Assembly (NCBI GenBank): GCA_028023455.1
Contig: JAQFVV010000022.1
Location: 6,965,100-7,029,099, forward strand
Length of the DNA stretch: 64,000 bases
Reading direction: 5' to 3'
Source: Epiperipatus broadwayi
Taxonomy: Eukaryota > Onychophora > Udeonychophora > Euonychophora > Peripatidae
Part shown: in pieces, positions 32,722 through 43,079 of the stretch
How positions within the stretch are numbered: the stretch's first letter is position 1
How the letters are laid out: every line of letters begins with the position of its first letter
Program-made: the position numbers and the translations under genes
Notes under the pieces: model-generated
Database searches by the model: none
Told to the model about the DNA's origin: nothing
Seen by the model: only the letters and a program-made list of their open reading frames with translations

Positions 32722-34517
32722 TGTAGCTATAACTATAATTATTCTACAACTCGGAGAAGAAAAACATGTGTTTTGAACTGACTGATATACAAACTATCAT
32801 TTCCATGTGTGCATATATGCCTATCATTTGAGAAATAAAAGTGTAAACTGCCTAAAGATTAAGTACTGTTTTATAATAGAACATAAACTAAATGATAAAT
32901 TACATTGTAAAGGAAAAAAGCTATTAAATACGTGAAAGAATTTGAATTGCATATTTTTTTAAATCTAAATTTGAACCTTGTTTAGTTTGCCTTTCAAAAG
33001 TTTTAATTAAACAACCTGTCCATTTCATAATAAAACTGGAAGACAAAGATAAATGTAAATATACAATTTTTGAACTAATAATATTTTAGAAGTTATAATT
33101 AAAAAATTTTTAATTCGGCAGTGAATTTTTTTTCTTCTTATGCTATGACATATAAAAAAAGAAAGAAAGAAAGAAAGAAAATAAAAACTGTTTTCTTTCA
33201 CTTATATATGTATAAAAGCATGATATAAAATACATGAAATTTGTATCCACAACATGACTTTTGTATCACTATAATATTGTTTGAACAATATCAAGTAGAT
33301 ATAAATAGGTCTAAAATACTGCAACTAGGAATTATAATTATTATTAGTAGTATTCTAATTTCAGAATTGTGGCAGTCTGAAAACCATATTGCTTTGCACA
33401 TCAGCACAATCTACTTTTGAAGCTGTGTTTCTGTGATCCATATTGAAAAAAACATCTGCTGGTTAAAAGTGTTTTTAACTGTGATTTGGATAGCCATATT
33501 TTGCTGATTGTTTTTGAACTATTTTTGAATACTGCAGTTGTAGAAGTTAGTATGATGATTTTATTTAAAAGAAATCTATCTACTATGGGTGGTTGAATAA
33601 TCAATAGTCACAGTAGTCAAAATGCCTGGAAAATTCAGTCAAATCCAGAAATTAATGCTGAAGTTTGAAAAGCCAAGTCTTTATAAGACCATGAAAAAAA
33701 AGAATAGTCCTATATAAAAACCTTCAGACATTGTACTTCATCTAACATCGCATGTGTTACTTTCTCTAACATTACCAATGTTCAAGGGGATCATTATCAA
33801 AAATCTAAAGAAAACAACAGTAAAATATTAAAAGAACGGTACCTGAAAAAACTACAGTTAGTGACTGTTTTCCTATTTAACATGTTAAGACCTTATCATT
33901 ACAAATACCATAAAGTCTTAAAATTGAATCATAACCTAAACTTAAAATATAATATTTTGTGTATGTCTTAATAATTGTGACTATATACAATATTTTATAA
34001 TAAACTGTTAAATTTTTTTTTTTATTAATCCATTTAGATTCTGCTTGTAACTCAATTCAAATATACTCTTTTTACACACTTATTCTAGTTAATATTCACA
34101 GCCCTGAGAAATCATACAATCCACTATGGGGCATGCTGGGATGGTGATAGTAATTGATAATGATTGTTCCTTTATAAACTTTTCCAAAAGTAAACTTTCT
34201 TTTTAGGAGGTTTGAGACCTTTGAATTTTTTTTTTATTGAAACTGAAAAACAAATAAAATACTTTTGGGAGCACTTGTATTTTTAAATTATATATCATCA
34301 TCATCACATTGATTAATATTATATATTTGAAATAAATTTTCTATTTGAATTTTATTAACCATTTAACTTATTATTTATTTGAACCAAAGTTTATGGTACA
34401 TATCTTGAAGATCTCATTGTATATGTGTGTATATCTTTCATGTTTATGGTATACAGGTTCAAACCCATCTGTCATTTAATATAAATACCATACTTGTCCA
34501 CAAAAATTACCATTACA
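32722..34517 (+). repeat. Right LTR of X
   Basis: About 1.8 kb, starting TGTAGCTATAA after the purine tract and ending CATTACA. It aligns with the left LTR except for a deletion of about 0.8-0.9 kb near 34475. It includes a (GAAA)n run near 33160-33180 that is absent from the left copy. Confidence 0.82.
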
Positions 34518-35520
34518 ATATCTTACTCTTATTGATTTGGTTATGACATTTGATTCAATTAACAGGGTAAGTTGCATTGTTTGAAATTAGTTGGACATTC
34601 ACCCAAATTTATTCATATTACCCAGTGTTTGTATGATAGAATGAGATGAAATGTTATTGCTAAGGATGGAAAATATGAGATATTTAAAATGAAAACTGAT
34701 GTTGAACAAGGATATATACTTGCTCCAATATTATTTTCAATTTTTATAACAGTGGTCTTTGGAATATTTTATAGGCAGTTTAATCAAACAGGGATCAAAA
34801 TAGGATACAGATTTAATGGTGAAATTTTCAACTTAAATTAAATAAAAATGAGAACAATGTTTTTTTCTTCTTGGGTTTTTGATTGGTATTAATGTTTTTA
34901 ATGCAGCATATAGAAACTGGTTTATTGATTAATGTGCAAAAAAATTCAAGTTCTTTATCAACCAATAACAAACAAAAAAAATCCTCAGCAACTTTTAGTT
35001 TGGAAAGTTATCAACTTCAGAATGTAAATTAGTTTTAATATCTTGGTAGCTTTTTTAAGTAAAAAAGTGGCCTTCAATGATGATGTTCTACACAGATTCC
35101 AATGTGCTGTTACTGCTTTTAACAAGTTAAAAGATAGAGTATTTCATCACAAGAAAATGTACGGAAATAAAACTTGGATATCTTATCGGTGCAATAAAGA
35201 GATATTAGAAAGATTTTATTTTAAGATGCGCCATAAAATTTTTAAAATACATTGACAAGATCATAAAGACAATCAATATATTTTTCAACTTGCTAAATCA
35301 CCTTGATATTGGCCTAGGCATATAAAATGAATGAAGAATGGAAGATTTTCTAAAATGATGTTTTTTAGTGAACTTGAGCATGACTTTAACAAGAGAGGTA
35401 GACCATGTCTATGTTATAAGAATTATCTAAAAGACATTCTAAAGAAATGCAGTGCCAATTATTTTAGAAAGAAAAGTTTTTCGCCAAAGAAACTAAAAGC
35501 ATTGTAAAATGTCAAATAAA
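34518..35520 (+). pseudogene. LINE reverse transcriptase, 3' fragment (split copy)
   Basis: It resumes the RT from 19277: IDLVMTFDSINR (34535-34570), then a degenerate VxQGYILAPILFS-like block near 34705-34745. At about 35035-35255 it reads AFNKLKDRVFHHK and a broken TKxxxYRxxx block, the normal AFGRLRDRVW / TK..VY.A block of this LINE type. At about 35385-35450 a GRPCLCYKNYLKDILKKCSA-like block lies near the 3' end of the ORF. Many stops are present. The clade cannot be fixed from these remnants, but it is not the RTE type at 2841-4060. Confidence 0.72.
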
Positions 35521-35667
35521 CAGAAAAATTTATCAACATGTTCTATATGTGGGTGTATTTGTGGTTCATAGATTAGTTTATTATAATCATCACAAAACTT
35601 ATTTATATAGTATTTTTTTTTTGGAGTTAAAATGGTGATATTCATTTATAAGTGGCTGTTTATTATT

Positions 35668-35723
35668 ATCATCATCACCATCATCATCATCACCACTATC
35701 ATCATCATCATCATCATCATAAT
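35668..35723 (+). repeat. (ATC)n microsatellite
   Basis: Imperfect trinucleotide run with CAC and TAT interruptions. Confidence 0.9.
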
Positions 35724-35826
35724 TATTAATGAATTCACTAAGTTTACTTTGGATTTAATCAAAATGGTATATTTACATTTTATTTCTTCATGTATCTCTA
35801 TGTAAGCTTGTGTAGTAAGAATGTAA

Positions 35827-35897
35827 TATCGTGTAATATATATATATATATATATATATTTAATATCGTGTAATATATATATATATATATATATATT
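35827..35897 (+). repeat. Duplicated (AT)n block
   Basis: A block reading TAATATCGTGTAATATAT followed by an AT run and TTTAAT is present twice in tandem (about 37 bp each). Confidence 0.85.
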
Positions 35898-37330
35898 TAA
35901 TGTAAAGAAAACTTATTTTATGATAAAATTAAGATTTTGATTTACAAATTTTCACATAACATATTGACAATAAAAGTAACACATTCAACCACAAAGATCA
36001 TTATGACAAACATACTTGGGTTAAGCTCTACTCTTTGAAAAAATACCACAATTTTATCTATCAGCAACAGATAATTATATTTATATTGCCATTTTTATGA
36101 AAAAGCTTATATATACTTTAACATGTTTGTAACATTTAAAGTTCTGAAAAGATTCAGCCAAAGTCACTCAGTAGAATAACTGTGTTATTATACAGAATGT
36201 CTCTGAAGCTCACTGCAGAATAAAGGATTTCTCCAAAGCACTTCTGCTCGTAGAAAAGTGAGAGCGAATGTATTAGATTGTCAATTTACCATTTTACCTT
36301 TAGCTCATAATTTGAACATATTTATCAACCAATATTAGATGCTTACTGAGTCAATTATCTAAACTAAAAATTCTAAAGCTTAACTGAATATTAATTCACA
36401 TACAGATTAACCTAATAAAAGTTCATTACAGAACTATTTCAGATACTTTTTAAATAAATAATCAAAAAGAGAAAAAACCCACTTGTCCATTTGAAAATTG
36501 ATCTAGTAATCCATATGAGAAATAAACATTGATGATTGATGCACCAGTAGGATATCATTGAGAAGGGGGAAAAGATGATGTATGTGTTGCTGAAGTGCTA
36601 TTTTCAAAGGTATAAATATCAATTGAAATATGTGAGCTGTGGATCGTATTCTGAGTCAGTATAAAGCAGCACTAAATCCTGACATAATCAAGTAATAAAT
36701 TACATTAAGCATTTTTTTTATGAACTTATATAATTACTAGTGAAAAAGTTTCAAATCTAAACATGATCTTTACCTTGTTCTGAGGATCCTATCAATTGAT
36801 TATTTTAAAAATGAGTTTATTTTATTATATACAAGAAATTTTTATATATAACAAATAAAAGCAACATATTTCAAAGTTTCCACCAGATTTTATCATAGGC
36901 AAAACTAAAAAGCATGGAAGATAGTGATCAGATTTTATCATGTTATTTTTGTAGATTAACATCATTGATATATTTTGTTGGTTAATTCTTATTGTCTTTG
37001 CATGTTTCTTAATGCAAATAGATAATTATATAACTACATAAGAACTAGATCTTAATGATAAATACAGTACTGAATCTCATTTTATTTAAATTACAGTGGA
37101 ATTCATGAGATAAAGAAGCTCTTTTGACAAGTATTTTAATATTGCTTTTATCAGTATTTATGCAACAGTTGAACAATATAACTGTGTTTGTTTTAGGAAA
37201 TTATACCATATATCTCAGTAGTCATATAAATCTTAGCAATGATAAAGTAGCTCTTATTGTTTTTTTGTCACCAATCATAATGCTTGACATCAAAATCTTG
37301 CTTAATAAATTATGGAATAGGATTAAACTT

Positions 37331-37435
37331 TTTTTTTTTTAAGTGTCATAGCATCGGCCAGGATGCGAACCCGCAACCAGGGCAACTGCCTGCAAATGCA
37401 AGGCAGTTGCGCTGACCTCTCGACCACCCATGCAA
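37331..37435 (-). mobile_element. tRNA-derived SINE, copy B
   Basis: Read on the minus strand it has the tRNA-like body with box A (GGTGGTCGAGAGGTCAGCG) and box B (GGGTTCGCATCC). It also has a CTGCCTTGCA-type anticodon arm, the tail ATGCTATGACAC and an A-run. It is flanked by a 10-bp duplication with one mismatch (minus strand AAGTTTAGTC / AAGTTTAATC). It is the best preserved box B of the three copies. Confidence 0.87.
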
Positions 37436-37511
37436 GACTAAACTTGATCTTAGGTCAGTGAAAAAAAGGAAAAAAATTATTCAAAATTATTCATATGTTT
37501 GAAAGTTTATT

Positions 37512-38309
37512 AAAACAGGCAAAACTCTCTATACACTAGTGCCACTCTGTGCAAACCAGAGTAATCAATGGATTCTAGAAAGGCTTATGACTAAAATCCC
37601 TATCTAGTGCCTACTCATCCAATATCCCCAGACTAGTTTCTGGCTTGTGGCCTTTGTCGGTGAGGAGCCTTGGATCTGAGAGCACTGCACGTAGATCTTA
37701 GGATCCAATGCAACCCTCCAGCAGCCACTTTTTATCTTTACTTAACTACAAAACTATGAGAATAAAATTGAAAACATAATAATATTTTCAATCCAAGCTC
37801 ATTAGCTTATATAATCATATAGGTCTGAACTCCGTACTACTGTATGGAGAGTTTTTCTGTTTTAATAACAGTTATGAGCAAGTATAAGAAATGGTGATCA
37901 TATGATGTTTAGTGGTTTAATACCAATCCTGCCTAATAGGATAGTGGTGGCTATGGTTATTAAAGAACCAAAGAAACCAAAATTTATGGGTACTGAACTG
38001 AGTTCAGACCTATATGACTATATAAGTTAATGAGCTTGGATTGAAAATATTATTGTGTTTCAGTTTTATTCTCATAGTTTTTTAGTTAAGTAGAGTTAAA
38101 GGGGTCTGCTGGAATGTTGCATTAGATCCTAAGATCTAGATGCAGATCCAAGGCTCCTTATTGATGAAGACCACAAGCCATAAACTAGTCTGGGGATATT
38201 GGATGAGTAGGCACTAGATAGGAGTTTTAGGCACAAGCCTTCTGGCATCCAGTGATTACTCTGGCTTGCACCGAGTGGCACTACAGTATGGAGAGTTTTG
38301 CCTGTTTTA
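37512..38309. mobile_element. Foldback-type element with long inverted arms
   Basis: Arms of about 320 bp (37512-37835 and 37992-38309) are inverse copies with many substitutions. The outer ends read AAAACAGGCAAAACTCTCTA at left and its diverged inverse at right. The spacer is about 155 bp. It encodes no protein. A third copy of the end motif is at about 18065-18090. It could be a foldback DNA transposon, or two copies of one element inserted head to head. Confidence 0.75.
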
Positions 38310-38362
38310 ATAACAGTTATGAGCAAGCATAAGAAATGGTGATCATGTGATGTTTAGTGGTT
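37838..38362 (+). repeat. Direct duplication inside and beside the foldback
   Basis: An 80-bp stretch beginning GTATGGAGAG and running through AACAGTTATGAGCAAG and ATGATGTTTAGTGGTTT occurs at about 37838-37920 (in the spacer) and again at about 38286-38362 (right end plus flank). The duplication spans the element end and its flank, so it arose by rearrangement after insertion. Confidence 0.75.
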
Positions 38363-39306
38363 TGAACGTTTCAGGATAAATGGCATAGCTTTTGACATCA
38401 TTATAAATTTGAGAGTTCTTAGAAATTCTCTACAAAATTATAAATGATAGGAAATATATAAATAAAACTTTAAGTTAAATAATCAAAGCTTTATTATATT
38501 TTGAAGAATCCAGCTAAGAGGCTCCAGGGTATACTGAAAATCACAATGGTATTCTGACTATAATTAAAACATGTGCTTCTTCAAATCATTAAATGATTAA
38601 TCATCTTCTTTATGATAAAGATTGATCATCTTCCTTATGATAAAGATATATTCCCATGCACTAATTTTATAGTGGACAAACAATCATTGAATGTATATTT
38701 CAAAAACAATTTGCAATAAATTGTGATAAATTGGGCTGTGAGTCAGAATTCACCTAAGCATAAAAAAAAAAATCATTTGACTGAAGATATTTCAAAACTC
38801 AGTATTGATATCAAGAAGTTAACATCGGTAAATAGAAAAAGAATGTTATATGCCCAAGCTAAATCATATACTGCTAAATTTAAAACACTTCTGATGATGA
38901 ATTAAATACATGTCATCTATAGCCTTATCTTTGTCTAGCAGCATTAATGAGGAATACTAGCCACATAAATAAAACTTTTTGGAAGGAATGAAAATTTTTG
39001 CATTCAATACTATCAGACTATTTAAAACAATAAGTATTCTCAATTTATTATAAGAATTGTGCAGATATAAAGTACATCTTTGTTTTCCAATATAAAAGTT
39101 AGGAAATTGTATGATCTTAATTACTTTGAAAGTAAGTATTGGGGGAGGGGATAATTAAGTACAAATACATATATACATACAATGCGTGTATATATATATA
39201 TATAAATGAAATATCCAGGTTTATCCATGTATAATTTATTGAAATAAAAATAAATACCAATGTTTTAGCTGGGTCATACTAGCCATCAACTGCATAATAA
39301 ATATAT
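38363..39306. other. Gene-free DNA
   Basis: No gene was recognised. It includes a 27-bp tandem duplication near 38598-38650 (ATCATCTTCTTTATGATAAAG then ATCATCTTCCTTATGATAAAG). Confidence 0.5.
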
Positions 39307-41047
39307 TGTAACACTTTCATATATATATATGGTGTAACACACATATATGTGTTACATGTATGTTTTGTAATTTGAAAATAAATAAAAAGAGAAGTATATA
39401 AAGAAAATAATTTTAAAGAAATAATTAAAATAATACCAATTAGATCAATTAGTCAATTTTTTTTTTTAAATAATAAGGGAGAAGAAAGAGAATCCGGTTT
39501 AAATTAAGATTCAGAACTTGCTTCCTTCTTTTTATAAGTAAAGAATAAATGTTATAAAAGAAATAAATGTCAAAAATAAAATGTAAATGAAAATAGAAAT
39601 GGAATCCAAAAGTAGAAATAAACAATAACTTGATTAATAAAAGTAAGCTTTGTAACAAATTGATTAATAAAAGTAAGCTTTGTAAGTTATCTCATCAGTA
39701 GGAATGCAATTAAATTTTGGAAAATTTCTGGCTGATAAGATAGTATATTAATCTAAGAAAAGATAAGATTAATCATTTTAATTAAAACTAAAAATGAAAA
39801 ATTGATAAAAGTGAACAATGGGATAGGAGGCTATAAAAACGGTGGCTTGATAGTTGGAAAGGAGTGATATCAGTTTTTTAAAAATTGTGTAAAAAGTTAA
39901 GAGTTGGTAAAGCAATAATATGCATTGCTAAAAACTACAGGAGTGTTCATCTGGATTTCATGCCCCAGTCACCAGCACCACCAGTCTCTCTTTCCTGCTA
40001 TAAATGCCTCACCTGTGAAATAAAATGCTGTTGCATACTTTGTTCTATTGTCACTTAGAAGCATGGAAAAGGGAAAAGAAATAATTGCTGATGACGAATG
40101 GCCAGCTATGGGTAATGTAAGGTATCCAAAACTGAAAGGACCACAAACCATATAAACAGAACAGTTCAAATTGTAAAAGTATATGACATTATCTCTAAGT
40201 TTAAAAAAACCTAAGTAAATATAAAATATTCTAAAGTTATTGATAAAAGTCTAGATTTATTTAAGAGAAAATGGACTGTTATAAGAAAGGACTACTAATA
40301 TTACAAATATAAGATTACAAGAGAAATATGTGCTGAATTAGTACTTGTTTAAATGATATTTAGTGTTTAATAATTATTGTATGTTTATTTTATTGTATTA
40401 AATATATATGTGTCATTGAAGCATTAATCTATTGGTGTGTGTGTGAAGGAATAAAAAGTATTCACTAAATATTACTTGGACTGTTCTCTTTCCTTTACCT
40501 GCATCACCATGATTATGATTATTGATATATAGTCTTTATTAAAGCACTGGGTCCCCTTTTCAAAATGTTGGAGCTGATCTGGATAAGTTTTTAAATGCTG
40601 GGTTCATTTGCCTTTCATCTGGGCATGCCAGTTATATAAAGTTTATATGCCTGGATGGCACCTGAGATTCATCTTAAAACAAATAAATTGCCTTGGAGAA
40701 TTGGCACTGTCCCAATGGTTAAAATAGTAGGGATTGTGCGCTCTTGCAGCCTCGAACTGATTATAGGTGTCATCGATAATTAATCTATCAATGATATTCT
40801 ACTCCTCTGCTTGAATATACATACGATCACTGAGTTAAAGCTGTCATAAAACAAAATGATTATACAGTTGTATTTGATAAAATTGAATGTAAAGTAAAGA
40901 TAATTTATGAAAAGATAAAAAAAATACTAAAAATAAAAATTGTAACAATGTTAAAAATGTAAATAATAAAAAAACCACAGATAATCACCATTACTCCCTC
41001 CCACTGTGATCATTATAAATGTCTGATGTGGATGGTCATGTGCCACA
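39307..41047 (+). repeat. Left LTR of element Y
   Basis: The 5' end is set by the start of homology to 45357 (TGTAA..CT). The 3' end CCACA is set by the primer-binding site at 41050. Homology to the right LTR is clear to about 40895. A 31-bp tandem duplication (GATTAATAAAAGTAAGCTTTG twice, 39630-39685) is specific to this LTR. Confidence 0.78.
39832..39838 (+). promoter_or_regulatory. TATA box of left LTR of Y
   Basis: TATAAAA in a conserved context, followed by GGTGGCTTGATAGTTGGAAA. The right LTR has the same arrangement at 45865-45871, so this is the likely core promoter of the element. Confidence 0.65.
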
Positions 41048-41049
41048 AA

Positions 41050-41058
41050 TGGCGCAGC
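41050..41058 (+). other. Primer-binding site of element Y
   Basis: TGGCGCAGC, two bases after the LTR, agrees with the start of the primer-binding site used by many insect Gypsy-type elements (TGGCGCAGTCGG). Confidence 0.65.
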
Positions 41059-41369
41059 ATAAATAAATCTTGTTTGAGACTAAATTATTATAAATGCCTA
41101 GGAAAAAACTGAAAGTGGCAAGCAGTGGAAAAGGAGAGATGACCAAAGTAAATGTAATAATAATAAAAAAAGATATAATAAAGTATAATAAATGTGAAAT
41201 GTAAATAAAAAGAGAGAACAAAGAAATGCAGGCAGAGAAATAAAGAAATTTGTTTTGGTTGACAGGGTTTTTTACATGAGTCAGGTAGGAAAGTAGAAAG
41301 GACTGAGATGTTTCAAAGTTAGGTGGACACTTTGTTTGAATTCAAATAAAAAAAAAAAAGGAAGTGCAG

Positions 41370-42200
41370 ATGCAACCTAAAACAAAAATGGAGATAGAAA
41401 ATAGCGATATAATGAATGTATTAAATTAAATAAGGGAGCAAAATAAAAAGTTAGATAACAGATTAGATCAAGTAACAGAAGAAAATAGAAAGTGGTGAAA
41501 AGAGCTAATGGAAAGCTAGGCAAGGGAAATCAAAAGGTCAGAGAAAAAGTTTCGGGTCAGATGGTCTACAACACAAGATGAGGTTAGTCTAGAAATCATA
41601 GAAAAAATGGAGCAAGTAGAGATAAATAAAATAGACATAAAAATAGTACAGGAAAGGAAGATAGAACTAGTATGAGAAGAGATAATAGAAAATGAAACAG
41701 AAAATAAAAAAAAAATTCAGAAAATAGAAACAAATGACCTAGTTGAGAGGATAGAGCAAATAGAGTTCAATGTTGGAAAAGATGCCAGAGGGATTGGTTT
41801 GTCTAGTTGTGAGTGTGGTGGTACAAATATAAGCACAGGCCAAAATAACCCAGCCATTGTGAACCAATTGTTAAAGATTCACATGTTTGACGGGCATGTG
41901 GGAAAACCTTCATTGGAACACTTGGGAAGTTTGGAGTGATATTTCACATTAAACACAATGACTGAATCGTCAGCTATGAGGAAAGTCAGTAGTAAGTTTA
42001 AACTGGGTGATAGCAGCATGATAAGGGTTCACTAGGAGAAACATATATACAAAAAGTTTCAGCAGATTTATGAGGGCCCATATATTATAATGTGCCAATA
42101 TGATAATAATGCCTTTGTTATGACAAGAGACCATGTGGAGAAAGGAACTTATAATGCCCAATTTCTAAAATTAATTAGAAGAACAAAAGAACTATCTGAC
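41370..42200 (+). pseudogene. Gag-to-integrase deletion remnant of Y
   Basis: The plus-strand translation from about 41370 is a charged, Glu/Lys-rich coiled coil with a few stops (NKKLDNRLDQVTEENRKW; EIIEKMEQVEINKIDIKIV). It ends near 41915 in IHMFDGHVGKPSLEHLG, which fits the usual gag F-D-G start of the capsid domain. From about 41960 the reading becomes the integrase C-terminal domain: FKLGDSSMIRV, then YKKFQQIYEGPYII and NNAFV. The last segment is clearly related to element C (IYKKFQPIYDGPYKI, NNAFKV). The junction near 41940-41960 marks a deletion of several kilobases. Confidence 0.72.
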
Positions 42201-42249
42201 AAAATTTAAATGGGTCAGAAAAATTTGGATGGACTCTGGCAATGATAAA

Positions 42250-42391
42250 AAAAATCACATCCTCAGACTTTGAAAATTGGAAAACAATTAAAGAGTAATG
42301 AAAAGTAAAAGTTAAACAAAAAAAATCTCAACCCCGGATTTTGATAATGGAAAATGATTAAAGAGTAATGAAAAGTAAAATTTAAATAGAA
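42250..42391 (+). repeat. Tandem duplication, about 68-bp unit
   Basis: Two diverged units, each with ATTAAAGAGTAATGAAAAGT followed by AAAA, lie directly after the integrase remnant of Y. Confidence 0.75.
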
Positions 42392-42575
42392 TAAAAAATA
42401 AATAAATATAATAAATAAAATTCCCCAGTTTGTAAGAAATGCATAAGAAAGAGAATAATAATTAAAACAACCCAGCTCAGAATTTCCAATAAGGCAACAT
42501 ATCATGACCATTAAAATAAATAATAGTAATCACACATAAATGATGGTTGTGTGGAACTACATAGTGTCATTTGAG

Positions 42576-42677
42576 GTGTGTAAAAGGATAATGAAAGATT
42601 TGTGGACTCAATGTATGTTTGTTTCAGTGTGTAAAAGGATAATGAAAGATTTGTGGATTCAATGTATGTTTGTTTCA
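42576..42677 (+). repeat. Tandem duplication, 51-bp unit
   Basis: Two nearly identical units beginning GTGTGTAAAAGGATAATGAA (42576-42626, 42627-42677). 51 is a multiple of three, so an open frame runs through both, but this has no recognisable domain. Confidence 0.9.
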
Positions 42678-42774
42678 GCTGTTTTGTGGCAAAAAAAGAC
42701 CCATAAAGTGGATTGGGAGTGTCCAGTTATTTTCAAGAATGAGGATCCATTAGAAAAAGTTCTGGGCCCACCCA

Positions 42775-42935
42775 ATGCACTGGTAGAGAAATTCCCAGCC
42801 CATTATTATAAATCAGCATACTGAAAGAGAAATTCTCAGCTTATGGTTGCAAATTAAATGTGCTGGAAGAAAATTCTCAACTTATGGTGGTAAATCCATG
42901 CCCTGGAAGAAAATTCCCAGTATATCAATGGTCAG
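42775..42935 (+). repeat. Diverged minisatellite, about 42-bp unit
   Basis: About four units with a GRAAATTCYCAGC core separated by 38-44 bp (…GAAATTCCCAGCC…, GAAATTCTCAGCTTATGG, AAAATTCTCAACTTATGG, AAAATTCCCAGTATAT). It lies in the noncoding part of Y. Confidence 0.7.
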
Positions 42936-43079
42936 TAGAAATGTCCTGCCATTCACAGCATACAATTCCCACATTATGCATCCTTAGTGATGAAATTCAC
43001 CCCTGTATAGTCCTCACAATAGAAATTAAAGTAGGTTTAATCAGCATAGAATCTGACATTAGCAAGTAGGATAGTCTAG

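Larger units (their letters stand above)
19278..34517 (+). mobile_element. LTR retrotransposon X (interrupted by element A)
   Basis: Diverged direct repeats at 19278-21353 plus 29866-30477 and at 32722-34517 start TGTAGCTATAA and end CATTACA, the TG...CA form of LTRs. A primer-binding-like TGGTGCCC follows the left LTR at 30482, and a purine tract (TGGAGGGAAT, 32711-32720) precedes the right one. This gives plus orientation. TATAAAA (19705, 33211) and AATAAA (20830, 34253) recur at matching places in both LTRs. The internal part (30478-32721) is only 2.2 kb and badly decayed. The element sits inside a LINE RT gene, and element A sits inside its left LTR. Confidence 0.82.
35521..37330. other. 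Gene-free DNA with microsatellites
   Basis: It holds an (ATC)n microsatellite at about 35668-35723 and two copies of an (AT)n block at 35827-35897. Otherwise it is A+T-rich without recognisable features. Confidence 0.5.

Noticed and set aside
38129-38326. 65-codon minus-strand frame
   Set aside because: Lies in the arm of the foldback element; the other arm does not keep it open.
42540-42824. 94-codon plus-strand frame in Y
   Set aside because: Its length comes from a 51-bp tandem duplication; no domain and no similarity to gag or pol.
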